Source: Berkiella_A sp050252335 (GTDB lineage: Bacteria > Pseudomonadota > Gammaproteobacteria > Berkiellales > Berkiellaceae). From it: a DNA stretch of 17,129 nt. The stretch spans positions 1 through 17,129 of the forward strand of contig JBFWLB010000054.1 of NCBI GenBank assembly GCA_050252335.1. The letters run 5' to 3'. Below, piece after piece: positions 1 through 7,366 of this stretch. A program made the position numbers and the translations under genes. The notes under the pieces are model-generated. The model was not told the DNA's origin, made no database searches, and saw only the letters and a list, made by a program, of their open reading frames with translations. Every line of letters begins with the position of its first letter. Within the stretch, counting starts at the first letter, position 1.

Positions 1-668
1 GCAAAAAATTTAAATCCATAACTTGAGAGAATAACCGTCACCAGTGAAAACTGGCTTGTATCAGATTCTCCCCACGCTAAATGTCTCGTCATAAAATAAG
101 TACAAGTAAGTACTAAGCAAGTATCTACAAATTGGCTGATAAAGGTTGAAACATTATTGCGTAACCATAAATGTTTGTTTTTGGTTAAATCTTTCAGAAA
201 ATGAAAGATATGGACATCTAAGTATTGAGCAACAAGATAGGCGAGCATAGAAGAGATAATAGCCGTCATTGTTAGAAAGCGAATGTAGTAGAAATGACTT
301 TCTGGATCGGTTTGTGTTGCAATACTTGCATCTGGAATGAAGGGGGCTGGTAAGCCACAAAGCCAAAATAAAACAAGCATTGCCAGATTTGCTATCAGTC
401 CTGCGGTGACTAAACGGTTTGCGGCTTGTTTTCCGTAGCATTCACTAATGATATCCGTGCAAAGGAAGGTTAAGGGGTAGGGTAAAACCCCAATCGGTAG
501 GGTAACGAAGAGGTTATATTGCCAAAATGAAAAATCGATGGTTACAAAACGGCTAATATTCATCACGTTAATAAGGCACAGCGTGCTGATAAATATGGCA
601 GAAATGGCTAAATAAATAGAGTGATGTCGACTGTCAGTGAGTGGCAAATAAGAGGTGCTTGGATTCAT
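1..668 (-). CDS. yhhQ: Queuosine-precursor transporter, VUT/YhhQ family (partial, 3' end outside window)
   Basis: An open frame of 222 codons runs from ATG at 668 to the window edge with no stop, so the C-terminus is missing. The family (Vut_1) imports the queuosine precursors preQ0/preQ1 across the inner membrane for tRNA modification. Family signatures seen in the translation are LPYPLTFLCTDIISECYGK, then a hydrophobic stretch ending GLPAPFIPD, then AQYLDVHIFHFLK and KHLWLRNNVSTFISQFVDT. Several hydrophobic segments alternate with short charged loops, as in a multi-pass protein. The ATG at 668 has no clear Shine-Dalgarno. TTG codons lie upstream in frame at 689 and 674, and a stop at 693-695 bounds any extension. 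The gene is divergent from the LemA-like gene. Family assignment is strong; substrate is inferred from the family. Confidence 0.88.
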   Translation of the reverse strand, partial: MNPSTSYLPLTDSRHHSIYLAISAIFISTLCLINVMNISRFVTIDFSFWQYNLFVTLPIGVLPYPLTFLCTDIISECYGKQAANRLVTAGLIANLAMLVLFWLCGLPAPFIPDASIATQTDPESHFYYIRFLTMTAIISSMLAYLVAQYLDVHIFHFLKDLTKNKHLWLRNNVSTFISQFVDTCLVLTCTYFMTRHLAWGESDTSQFSLVTVILSSYGFKFF

Positions 669-692
669 ATACAACAGTAGAAACAGCAAGGC

Positions 693-747
693 TTAAAATG
701 AAGCTGCAATGGTACCTTCTTTCCGCGAATAACTCAATCATCCTCCT
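693..747 (-). other. Possible short leader ORF upstream of yhhQ
   Basis: On the minus strand a perfect AGGAGG (742-747) sits 4 nt before a TTG (735-737). That TTG opens a 14-codon reading frame ending at TAA 693-695, 24 nt before the yhhQ ATG and in the same frame. An ATG directly abutting the AGGAGG (739-741) opens a different short frame that runs into yhhQ. This is the only strong ribosome-binding sequence in the yhhQ leader. It could mark a leader peptide coupled to yhhQ translation, or be chance. Confidence 0.25.
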
Positions 748-836
748 AAGACTGTATTTCTTAACTATTTGTAAAAAAAGAAATTTATACGCTAAATAGC
801 CGAATGTTGGTTAGAAGATGTGGCATGAGCCCTTAT

Positions 837-892
837 GGGGGATTGTCAGATGCTAGGGCACACGCTATTGTGTAATTAAGACAAGATCCCCC
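837..892 (+). promoter_or_regulatory. Structured leader: nested inverted repeat before the LemA-like gene
   Basis: GGGGGATTGTC (837-847) is complementary to GACAAGATCCCCC (880-892) apart from a two-base bulge. Inside the loop a small hairpin ACAC-GCTATT-GTGT (860-873) can form. The element ends 23 bp before the ATG at 916, so in an mRNA starting upstream it would lie in the 5' leader. There is no T-run behind it, so it does not look like a terminator. Function unknown. Confidence 0.35.
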
Positions 893-915
893 TGACTGAA
901 CGAGAGAATGGTTCA

Positions 916-1566
916 ATGACTCAAAAACGCTTGAAGCTCTATGGAATTATTGGCTGTATTATTTTGGCATTGATGCTGAGCGTAGGAAGTTGGCACCAAA
1001 AAGTCACGATTACAGAGAATAAGTTATTGCTTGGATTGAAGACCATTGGTCCTGCTGTGGAGAGGAGACATCTTGCCATCCAAAATTTGGTTGCACACCT
1101 ACAAAAAGATGAGCCTGATAATCAGCAGTTACAAGCGATAGTGAATTATATGAATGCTTTAGAGAAAGCTCCATTTTCCTATGACAAATTGTTAGTTGAT
1201 AATGAAACAAATCAAGCTTTTATTGCTCAAGAACGAGAAGTCACAAAACTAGTTGAAGATCTATTGATGTATGGGGCTTCTAAAGAATCTTTGCGTAGAA
1301 ACTTACCATATTATAGACAGGCGCGTAACACCTATTATGTTAGTTTGCAAGTTTATAATGTGCAAAATATGCTCAATGAAGAAATCATGTATTTTAATCG
1401 GCAGATAACAGGTATTTTCAAAAGCACACTCAATAAGATTTTTTTCCAGCATCGTGTACGCCTAAAATTAGAGAATATAGTGAGTAAAGAGATAGAAAAA
1501 TACCAACAATACACCGTGATTCCTTCTGCCAAACCTTCCAAAGAAGCACGAACACCGGTGCGATAA
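916..1566 (+). CDS. LemA-like membrane-anchored helical protein
   Basis: The product is 216 aa. A short basic N-terminus is followed by one hydrophobic segment (about residues 8-26), then an almost entirely helical, charged body. The layout recalls the LemA family: an N-terminal anchor, then a helix containing RRHLAIQNLVAHLQ, which resembles the LemA pattern RR-DLIPNLV. Near residues 150-175 a long helix holds EEIMYFNRQITGIFKSTLN, which resembles the LemA helix with YN and a terminal F. The C-terminus is a polar tail rich in Lys, Pro and Ser. LemA proteins have no settled biochemical role. The ATG has GAGAG 9 nt upstream. It occupies the place upstream of hfq where many gammaproteobacteria carry miaA. 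The assignment rests on pattern resemblance only; it may be a lineage-specific protein. Confidence 0.6.
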   Translation: MTQKRLKLYGIIGCIILALMLSVGSWHQKVTITENKLLLGLKTIGPAVERRHLAIQNLVAHLQKDEPDNQQLQAIVNYMNALEKAPFSYDKLLVDNETNQAFIAQEREVTKLVEDLLMYGASKESLRRNLPYYRQARNTYYVSLQVYNVQNMLNEEIMYFNRQITGIFKSTLNKIFFQHRVRLKLENIVSKEIEKYQQYTVIPSAKPSKEARTPVR

Positions 1567-1591
1567 GTTTATTAACTGTTCTAAAGGCATT

Positions 1592-1618
1592 TTGCATTCA
1601 AAAGTTGCATGGTACTAT
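1592..1618 (+). promoter_or_regulatory. Candidate promoter for hfq
   Basis: TTGCAT (1592-1597) and TACTAT (1613-1618) are separated by 15 bp, in the 111 bp gap between the LemA-like gene and hfq. The hexamers are good but the spacer is short. A second TTGCAT (1605-1610) is too close to serve. A tentative call. Confidence 0.3.
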
Positions 1619-1677
1619 GTCTAATAGCCAGGGATTATGCAAATAAGCTAGATAATAAAATAATAAGGAGCTACCAC

Positions 1678-1941
1678 ATGTCAAAGGGGCAATCTTTGCA
1701 AGACCCTTTTTTGAATGCACTTCGAAAGGAAAAAATACCCGTTTCTATCTATCTGGTAAATGGCATCAAATTGCAAGGACAGGTTGAGTCCTTCGATCAG
1801 TTTGTGGTTCTCTTGAAAAATAGCGTTAGCCAGATGGTGTATAAACATGCTATTTCCACAGTGGTTCCAGCAAGAAACGTAAGCAGTAAGCTGCCAACCC
1901 CTGGTCAAAATGGTGATGATTTTAGCCATAGTGAAGATTGA
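1678..1941 (+). CDS. hfq: RNA chaperone Hfq
   Basis: Hfq is the hexameric Sm-like chaperone that pairs small RNAs with mRNAs. The 87-residue product starts MSKGQSLQDPFLNALRKEK, almost identical to the E. coli N-terminus. Sm1 is visible as VSIYLVNGIKLQGQVESFDQ, and Sm2 as YKHAISTVVP. The rim segment reads RKEK instead of RRER, which keeps the positive charge. The C-terminal tail is short, about 20 residues and acidic at the very end, compared with the longer E. coli tail. I chose the ATG at 1678, with AAGGAG 7 nt upstream, over an in-frame ATG at 1609 that would add 23 residues unlike any Hfq. It is followed by hflX after 33 bp, the usual order. miaA is not directly upstream. Confidence 0.98.
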   Translation: MSKGQSLQDPFLNALRKEKIPVSIYLVNGIKLQGQVESFDQFVVLLKNSVSQMVYKHAISTVVPARNVSSKLPTPGQNGDDFSHSED

Positions 1942-1974
1942 TAGAACGAAATGAGTGTTTAAGGAGCTGATGTA

Positions 1975-3276
1975 TTGTTTGAGCGCCCCAAAAGCGGTGA
2001 ACGGGCGGTTTTGGTCCATTTAACCTTTCCTCATATTAGTGAATCTTCTGACGCTAAAGAATTTGCCGAGCTTGCAATGGCCGCAGGTGCTGAACCTGTG
2101 GCAAAAATCTTTGGGCGTCGTTCAGCGCCAGATCCCAAATTCTTTATTGGTAAGGGTAAGTTAGAAGAAATTAAATCTGCTTTAGCAGCATTTGATGCAG
2201 AGCTTATTATTTTTAATCATGAACTTTCTCCAGCTCAAGAGCGAAATGTAGAGAGAGAAACACGTTGCAGAGTCTTATCCAGAACAGGTTTAATTTTAGA
2301 TATTTTTGCTCAGCGTGCCCGGACATTCGAAGGTAAGTTACAGGTTGAACTGGCTCAATTAAACCATATGTCGACACGTTTGGTGAGAGGATGGACCCAT
2401 TTAGAGCGACAAAAGGGTGGTATTGGTTTACGTGGGCCTGGTGAAACGCAATTAGAAAGCGATCGTCGATTATTGCGCCGTCGTGTTGAGTTCATTAAGC
2501 AAAGACTGGAAAAAGTAAAAGTAAGTCGTGAGCAAAGTCGTCGAGCTAGAACGCGCCAGGCTATTCCAACGATTTCATTGGTTGGTTACACCAATGCAGG
2601 AAAATCAACCTTATTTAATGCACTGACAGGCGCACATGTGTTAGTTGCAAATCAATTGTTTGCGACCTTAGATCCAACTTTACGTGCGATTGAATTACCA
2701 GAAATTGGTAAAGTCATTCTTGCTGATACAGTGGGGTTTGTGAGTCAGTTGCCCCATGGGTTGGTGGATGCTTTTCGGGCTACCTTAGAGGAGGTTAGTC
2801 AATCAGCTTTGTTGCTTCATGTTGTCGATGCTCATGATGACAAAAGAGATGAGCATATACATCAAGTGAATTTAGTTTTAAGTGAGATTGGAGCGGACGA
2901 TCTCCAGCAAATTGTTGTGATGAACAAATCTGATTTAGACGAGTCATTGATGCACAGTGCAGACGAAGATCTAGGTAATCTAGAAAACTATCAACAGCGT
3001 CAAATTGCTATTTCTGCATTAACAGGGCAAGGTCTTGAGCAGCTTTTAGGTGCAATACAGAAAGCGCTTAGCCAAGAAACTGTTGTAGGGTGGATACAAG
3101 TAGCAGCAAATGAGGGTAAAATGAGGGCTTTGTTTTACCAAAATCACGCCGTAGTAGAAGAACTGCCACAAGAAGAGGGTGGTTTTAACATAAAAATTAA
3201 AGTGAGTGGCATTAAATGGCGTCAAATGTGCCATCTATTCACAGAATTGTCATCTAAATTACAAAATATACCATAA
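1975..3276 (+). CDS. hflX: GTPase HflX, ribosome-splitting factor
   Basis: The 433-residue protein matches E. coli HflX along its length. The N-terminal nucleotide-binding domain carries GKGKLEEI and LSPAQERN. The linker has GLRGPGETQLESDRR, the HflX signature. The G domain has G1 GYTNAGKS (204-211), G3 DTVGF (251-255), G4 NKSD (317-320) and G5 SAL near 346. HflX binds stalled 50S/70S ribosomes and splits them after heat or antibiotic stress. The start is a TTG at 1975 with AAGGAG 8 nt upstream. The protein then begins MFERPKSGERAVLVH, aligning with E. coli MFDRYDAGEQAVLVH. An ATG at 1970 is out of frame and stops after 17 codons. It sits 33 bp after hfq and 20 bp before hflK, probably one operon. 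Confidence 0.97.
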   Translation: MFERPKSGERAVLVHLTFPHISESSDAKEFAELAMAAGAEPVAKIFGRRSAPDPKFFIGKGKLEEIKSALAAFDAELIIFNHELSPAQERNVERETRCRVLSRTGLILDIFAQRARTFEGKLQVELAQLNHMSTRLVRGWTHLERQKGGIGLRGPGETQLESDRRLLRRRVEFIKQRLEKVKVSREQSRRARTRQAIPTISLVGYTNAGKSTLFNALTGAHVLVANQLFATLDPTLRAIELPEIGKVILADTVGFVSQLPHGLVDAFRATLEEVSQSALLLHVVDAHDDKRDEHIHQVNLVLSEIGADDLQQIVVMNKSDLDESLMHSADEDLGNLENYQQRQIAISALTGQGLEQLLGAIQKALSQETVVGWIQVAANEGKMRALFYQNHAVVEELPQEEGGFNIKIKVSGIKWRQMCHLFTELSSKLQNIP

Positions 3277-3296
3277 GAGAGCATAAGGGGTTCGGC

Positions 3297-4523
3297 ATGT
3301 CTTGGAATGATCCGGAAAAGGATGAAAGAGGTAAGAAGAAAGATCCCTGGGGGAAAAACGCAGAAGCGCCACCAGATTTGGATGAAACATTACGTCAATT
3401 CCAACAAAAGTTGAGAAAAGTATTTGGGGGAGGAGAAGGCGGAAATTCCGGTGGCTTCTCTTCTCATAAAGGGGCACAAGGCACTAGTATGTTTGGTGTG
3501 GTTGTTGTGAGCCTTGTTATTTTCGCTATTTATATTGTGAGTGGTATTTTTATTGTCGATCCACCCGAAAAAGCAGTAGTAACCCGCTTTGGACAATACA
3601 TCAAAACAGTAGGGCCTGGTCCACACTGGATTGCGCCATTGATTGAAAGTAGAAAAATTGTGAATGTGGAAAAGATTCATTCTGAAACACATTCAGCACA
3701 TATGATTACCAAAGATAAAAATATTGCAACCGCTGAAATTGCGATTCAATACAGAATTGATAATCCAGAGGATTTTTTATTTAACTTGCCTGATCCAAGA
3801 AATACGCTGACACTGGCAATGCGTAGCGCATTGCGATCTGGGGTTGGTAGGGTAACCATGGATGAAATTATGACAGAAAGTCGTACTGAGACTTCGTTGT
3901 ATATCCGTGATCAGATACAAAGCATTTTGAATAATTATGGCGCTGGCATAAAGATCACACGCGCTAACTTGCGTAAAACAACCGTGCCAGAAGGCGAAGT
4001 ACAAGAAGCTTATGATGATGCAAATGCGGCCAGACAAGATCAAGAAAAAGTGATCAACGAAGCTATGGCTGAAAAAATTAAGCAGATCAATGGGGCAGAA
4101 GGTGAAGCAAAAGCCATCATTAATGAGGCTCAAGCTTATCGAGAAAGTAAAATATTGGAAGCGCAAGGTAATACTCAGCGATTTCTTGAGATTTTACCTG
4201 AATATAGGCTTGCACCGGAAATTACCAAAGAAAGGCTTTATATTGAAACCATGCAAGATGTTTATTCAAACAATAGTAAAGTAATGATTGATGTGGATAG
4301 TGGTAATAATATGATTTATATTCCATTGGATAAGATTGTAGATGCCAATAAAGCGCCTAGAAAAGCGCTGCCAGATTCTACAACTTCTTCTACGCAGCAG
4401 CTAAGAAGTAGCCCAGAAGCTTCGGCTACATCCAACGATTATTATAAGGGGGCCGCACGGCCGTCGGTTCGCCCAACCTATTCGAACTCATCACGTCCAG
4501 TGAGAGAGGGAGCGTCTTCATGA
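3297..4523 (+). CDS. hflK: FtsH protease regulator HflK (SPFH protein)
   Basis: HflK and HflC form a large membrane complex around FtsH that limits and directs its proteolysis. The 408-residue product has a cytoplasmic N-terminus beginning MSWNDPEKDERGKKKDPWG, with a Gly-rich stretch near 44-53. One membrane segment lies at about 65-87. The SPFH domain opens with DPPEKAVVTRFGQY and PGPHWIAPLIE. The long Ala/Glu-rich coiled coil at about 235-290 includes the repeated INEA and GEAKAI elements typical of stomatin-like proteins. The Ser/Pro-rich C-terminal tail (about 365-408) looks disordered. AAGGGG lies 6 nt before the ATG. The stop overlaps the hflC start (ATGA), so the two are translationally coupled, fitting their 1:1 complex. 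Confidence 0.97.
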   Translation: MSWNDPEKDERGKKKDPWGKNAEAPPDLDETLRQFQQKLRKVFGGGEGGNSGGFSSHKGAQGTSMFGVVVVSLVIFAIYIVSGIFIVDPPEKAVVTRFGQYIKTVGPGPHWIAPLIESRKIVNVEKIHSETHSAHMITKDKNIATAEIAIQYRIDNPEDFLFNLPDPRNTLTLAMRSALRSGVGRVTMDEIMTESRTETSLYIRDQIQSILNNYGAGIKITRANLRKTTVPEGEVQEAYDDANAARQDQEKVINEAMAEKIKQINGAEGEAKAIINEAQAYRESKILEAQGNTQRFLEILPEYRLAPEITKERLYIETMQDVYSNNSKVMIDVDSGNNMIYIPLDKIVDANKAPRKALPDSTTSSTQQLRSSPEASATSNDYYKGAARPSVRPTYSNSSRPVREGASS

Positions 4524-5452
4524 ATGTTACAAAAACATTAATATTAACCATTATTGCAATTTTTGTTTTAGCAGCAGGTTTAAGTCTTTATACCGTAAAT
4601 GAAACTCAACGTGCGATTGTAACTCGCTTGGGACAATTACTCGAAGATAAAGACGGTAATGTAAAAGTATTTGGGCCTGGTCTACATATTAAAATGCCTT
4701 TTGTGGATCAGATTAACTTTCTGGATAAGCGCTTGCAAACGACAGAATTAAGTGAAGCAAGAATGCCAACCAAAGAAAATGAGTTCTTGATTGTGAGCTT
4801 ATTTACCAAGTGGCATATCAAAGACTTCAAGAAATTCTATAATGCATCAGGCACTATCTTAAATGCAGATCACAAAATTAAAGAGCAGCTGGATGAGGTT
4901 TTGAGAACTGAGGTTGCAAAGCGAAAAATTGATGATCTTGTTTGGGAAGAACGAGATATTTTGATGGATCGTATCCAAAGTGCGGCGAATGAAATGGCTA
5001 AAACATTGGGGGTTGAGGTTGTAGATGCACGCGTTGTGCGTCTTGATTTACCTGATTCTATCCAACAAAAAGTATTTACGCGTATGCAGACAAACATTCG
5101 TAAGTTGGCTGCAGAAAGAAGAACCACTGGTGAGCGAAAGGCAAGGGAAATTGTTGCTGAAGCTTATAAAGATGCCAATGTAATTCGTGCTAAGGCTAAG
5201 GAAGAAGGCTTGAGAACCCAGGGTGAGGGTGATGCAAAGGCAACCAGAATCTATGCAGAAGCCTATAAACAAGCGCCAGAGTTCTATTTGTTTTACAGAC
5301 GACTGGAAGCCTATCGAGAGACATTTAAAGGTAATAATGATATCCTTGTTCTAAAACCGGATGATGATTTCTTTAAATATTTCCGAACAGGGGCTGTGAA
5401 ATCAAAAGCCCAGGCAGCCAATGGCAGAGCCGAGGAAAAGAGAGCTGATTAA
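4520..5452 (+). CDS. hflC: FtsH protease regulator HflC (SPFH protein)
   Basis: Partner of HflK. The 310-residue protein has an N-terminal membrane anchor (about residues 5-25), then the SPFH domain with VNETQRAIVTRLGQL and FGPGLHIKMPFVDQ. Next come the HflC segments RLQTTELSEARMPTKE, EVLRTEVAKRKIDDL and RTTGERKAREIVAEAYKDA, the last within the coiled coil. Length is close to the family norm. Its ATG overlaps the hflK stop by 4 nt, and no separate ribosome-binding site is needed. The C-terminal 20 residues are polar and charged. A rho-independent terminator starts 19 bp after its stop, so it is the last gene of the hfq-hflX-hflK-hflC unit. Confidence 0.97.
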   Translation: MNVTKTLILTIIAIFVLAAGLSLYTVNETQRAIVTRLGQLLEDKDGNVKVFGPGLHIKMPFVDQINFLDKRLQTTELSEARMPTKENEFLIVSLFTKWHIKDFKKFYNASGTILNADHKIKEQLDEVLRTEVAKRKIDDLVWEERDILMDRIQSAANEMAKTLGVEVVDARVVRLDLPDSIQQKVFTRMQTNIRKLAAERRTTGERKAREIVAEAYKDANVIRAKAKEEGLRTQGEGDAKATRIYAEAYKQAPEFYLFYRRLEAYRETFKGNNDILVLKPDDDFFKYFRTGAVKSKAQAANGRAEEKRAD

Positions 5453-5471
5453 CTAAAAGCATGTTCGGATA

Positions 5472-5502
5472 CGGGCGCAATACGCGCCCGCATTTGTTTT
5501 TG
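5472..5502 (+). terminator. Rho-independent terminator after hflC
   Basis: A perfect 7 bp GC-rich stem CGGGCGC-AATAC-GCGCCCG spans 5472-5490. It is followed by a T-rich stretch CATTTGTTTTT to about 5501. It lies 19 bp downstream of the hflC stop and before the DUF2065 gene. Confidence 0.85.
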
Positions 5503-5573
5503 GGGTTTAAAGATGTGAGGATGCAACTTGCCTCTTACCCTTATAGTCGAAAGAGAAGGTGTGAATCGTTACG

Positions 5574-5768
5574 ATGTGGGAAGATTTATTTGTAGCCTGC
5601 GCATTGGTATTGGTCATTGAAGGACTAATGCCTTTTATAAATCCTGTAAAATGGCGCGCCTTTATGCTACGCGTTTCTGAGCAGCCAGATAAAGCGCTGC
5701 GTATTATGGGGTTGGTAAGTATGCTGTCAGGAGTGCTCTTGTTATTTCTGATCCGCTCTTTTGATTAG
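5574..5768 (+). CDS. yjeT: Small inner-membrane protein, DUF2065 (YjeT family)
   Basis: A 64-residue protein with two predicted membrane helices: about 4-22 (LFVACALVLVIEGLMPFI) and about 43-61 (MGLVSMLSGVLLLFLI). They are joined by a short basic loop with NPVKWRAFM and a QPDKALRIMG segment. E. coli YjeT (65 aa) has the same arrangement, including LVLVLEGLGP and PDNILRRFG, and also lies between hflC and purA. The function of the family is unknown. AAGAGAAGG lies 14 nt before the ATG, a long spacing. No better in-frame start exists, because the upstream GTG at 5559 is followed at once by a stop. Confidence 0.88.
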   Translation: MWEDLFVACALVLVIEGLMPFINPVKWRAFMLRVSEQPDKALRIMGLVSMLSGVLLLFLIRSFD

Positions 5769-5809
5769 CGTTAGAGTTTTGATAAATGGTATGTATGAAA
5801 GGTCTCGAA

Positions 5810-7108
5810 ATGAATAAACGAATGGTTGTATTGGGGAGCCAATGGGGTGATGAAGGAAAGGGAAAGCTAGTTGATTTAATCGCCAACAAAGTAAAATATG
5901 TCGTGCGTTTCCAAGGGGGGCATAACGCAGGACACACTTTAGTCATAAAGGGCGATAAGACTGTATTGCATTTAATACCTTCAGGTATTTTGCACGATCA
6001 GGTGATGGCTATATTAGCGCCTGGTATGGTTATTTCTCCAAGCGCCTTGGTTAAAGAGCTTGACCAATTAAAGCAAAAAGGCTTTGAGGTTGAGGATAAG
6101 CTTTTGATCTCTGATCAAGCAACTTTATTATTGCCTTATCACGTGGCTTTAGACAAAGCACGAGAAAAAGAAAAAGCTTCACAGAAAATTGGTACAACTC
6201 AACGTGGTATTGGACCTGCTTACGAAGATAAAATTGCAAGAAGAGGTTTTAAATTTGGTGCGGTTTGGTATAACCAAGATATTGAGGCCGATCTGAAAGA
6301 AGTATTGGATTATCATAATTTTGTGTTACAAAATTACTATCAAGCGCCAGCGGTCAGTTTTGATGAAATTAAACAAGAATTAGATCTGATTCGTAGTCGA
6401 TTACATTCAAAAATTACAGATACAACTTCGTTATTGCACCAAGCAATTGAAGACAATGCAGCGATACTTTTTGAAGGGGCACAAGGCACATTATTGGATA
6501 TTGATCATGGTACCTATCCTTTTGTGACATCGTCTCATACCATTGCTGGTGGCGTTGCTGTTAGTTGTGGGATTTCTCCTAATGCGATCGGCGAAATTAT
6601 TGCGGTCACCAAAGCATACTCAACGCGCGTGGGTAGTGGTCCTTTCCCAACAGAATTAACGGATGAGACAGGACACTTTATTCAAAAGCAAGGTAATGAA
6701 TTTGGAGCTACGACAGGGCGTCCTCGCCGATGTGGTTGGTTTGACATGGTAATGGCTAAATACAGTGCAAAAGTAAATGGCTTTACTGGTATAGCTTTGA
6801 CAAAGCTAGATGTTTTAGATGGATTATCTGAAATCAAGATTTGTGTTGCTTATCAATACAAAGGTGAAAAAAGATTGACCCCACCCAATCATGCCATTCC
6901 CCTAGAGGAATGTGAGCCTATCTATGAAACACTACCAGGTTGGCAGCAATCAACAAAAAGTATTGTTGAATGGGAACAATTGCCTGAGAATGCACAGAAA
7001 TATATCAAACGCCTAGAAACGCTTATTGGTGTTAAAATCGTATTGGTATCGACAGGTCCCGATCGAGAGGATACCTTATGGTTAGACAAAACAATTTGTC
7101 ATATGTAA
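5810..7108 (+). CDS. purA: Adenylosuccinate synthetase
   Basis: PurA condenses IMP with aspartate using GTP to give adenylosuccinate, the first committed step to AMP. From the ATG at 5810 the protein has 432 residues, the E. coli length. The P-loop-like GSQWGDEGKGK is at 9-19, with the catalytic Asp at 14. GGHNAGHT (36-43) holds the catalytic His42. IGTTQRGIGPAYEDK, FEGAQGTLLDIDHGTYP, STRVGSGPFPTEL, GATTGRPRRCGWFD and the GTP-binding TKLDVLDGL follow in family order. I rejected the in-frame ATG at 5786: it adds MVCMKGLE, has no ribosome-binding site, and the ATG at 5810 has AAAGG 7 nt upstream. hisZ, often found between DUF2065 and purA, is absent here. Confidence 0.97.
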   Translation: MNKRMVVLGSQWGDEGKGKLVDLIANKVKYVVRFQGGHNAGHTLVIKGDKTVLHLIPSGILHDQVMAILAPGMVISPSALVKELDQLKQKGFEVEDKLLISDQATLLLPYHVALDKAREKEKASQKIGTTQRGIGPAYEDKIARRGFKFGAVWYNQDIEADLKEVLDYHNFVLQNYYQAPAVSFDEIKQELDLIRSRLHSKITDTTSLLHQAIEDNAAILFEGAQGTLLDIDHGTYPFVTSSHTIAGGVAVSCGISPNAIGEIIAVTKAYSTRVGSGPFPTELTDETGHFIQKQGNEFGATTGRPRRCGWFDMVMAKYSAKVNGFTGIALTKLDVLDGLSEIKICVAYQYKGEKRLTPPNHAIPLEECEPIYETLPGWQQSTKSIVEWEQLPENAQKYIKRLETLIGVKIVLVSTGPDREDTLWLDKTICHM

Positions 7109-7130
7109 ACTTTAAGTATAAGCATTTGAA

Positions 7131-7151
7131 AGAGAGCGCTATGCGCTCTCT
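7131..7151. terminator. Hairpin between convergent purA and tRNA-Leu
   Basis: A 9 bp perfect stem AGAGAGCGC-TAT-GCGCTCTCT lies 22 bp after the purA stop. It is not followed by a long T-run in either direction (CAATCTTACT on +, TTCAAATG on -). Its symmetric placement between purA (+) and the tRNA gene (-) suggests it ends transcripts from both sides. Confidence 0.6.
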
Positions 7152-7198
7152 CAATCTTACTGTATCTTTAGAAATATTGATTGCTCTAGATGTTGCAA

Positions 7199-7226
7199 TT
7201 GATCTCAGAGATACTTTGAGTATAAC
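7199..7226 (+). promoter_or_regulatory. Candidate promoter for rnr, upstream of the antisense tRNA gene
   Basis: TTGATC (7199-7204) and TATAAC (7221-7226) are 16 bp apart. A transcript from here would start near 7233, cross the tRNA-Leu gene in antisense, and reach the rnr ATG after about 134 nt. No comparably good promoter lies in the 33 bp between the tRNA and rnr, although TACTAT (7348-7353) is present there without a matching -35. Prediction only. Confidence 0.4.
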
Positions 7227-7246
7227 AGTAGATTGGGACAGGCAAT

Positions 7247-7333
7247 TGGTGCCGAGAAAAGGACTCGAACCTTCACGGGGTTACCCCCACAAGCATCTGA
7301 AGCTTGCGTGTCTACCAGTTTCACCACCTCGGC
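7247..7333 (-). tRNA. tRNA-Leu, anticodon CAG
   Basis: Read on the minus strand, the 87 nt gene begins GCCGAGGTGGTGAAACTGG and ends in an encoded CCA. The acceptor arm GCCGAGG pairs with TCTCGGC, with one G-U pair. The anticodon stem and loop is CAAGC-TTCAGAT-GCTTG, giving anticodon CAG for leucine CUG codons. The long variable arm TGGGGGTAACCCCGT is the class II feature of tRNA-Leu. The T arm is AAGG-TTCGAGT-CCTT. It lies opposite to purA and rnr, and its 5' end is only 33 bp from the rnr start, so its promoter must extend into rnr coding sequence. Confidence 0.96.
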
Positions 7334-7366
7334 CTAATTTTCACAAATACTATCACAACTTTTAAT

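Noticed and set aside
154..441. 95-codon minus-strand frame inside the yhhQ region
   Set aside because: It lies in another frame of the same strand as yhhQ, whose frame shows clear family motifs over 222 codons.
669..800. preQ1 riboswitch upstream of yhhQ
   Set aside because: I looked for the class I hairpin and A-rich tail pairing with the loop and found no convincing match.
7304..7366. Upstream ATG extension of rnr
   Set aside because: It starts inside the tRNA-Leu gene and translates antisense tRNA; RNase R homology begins after the ATG at 7367.
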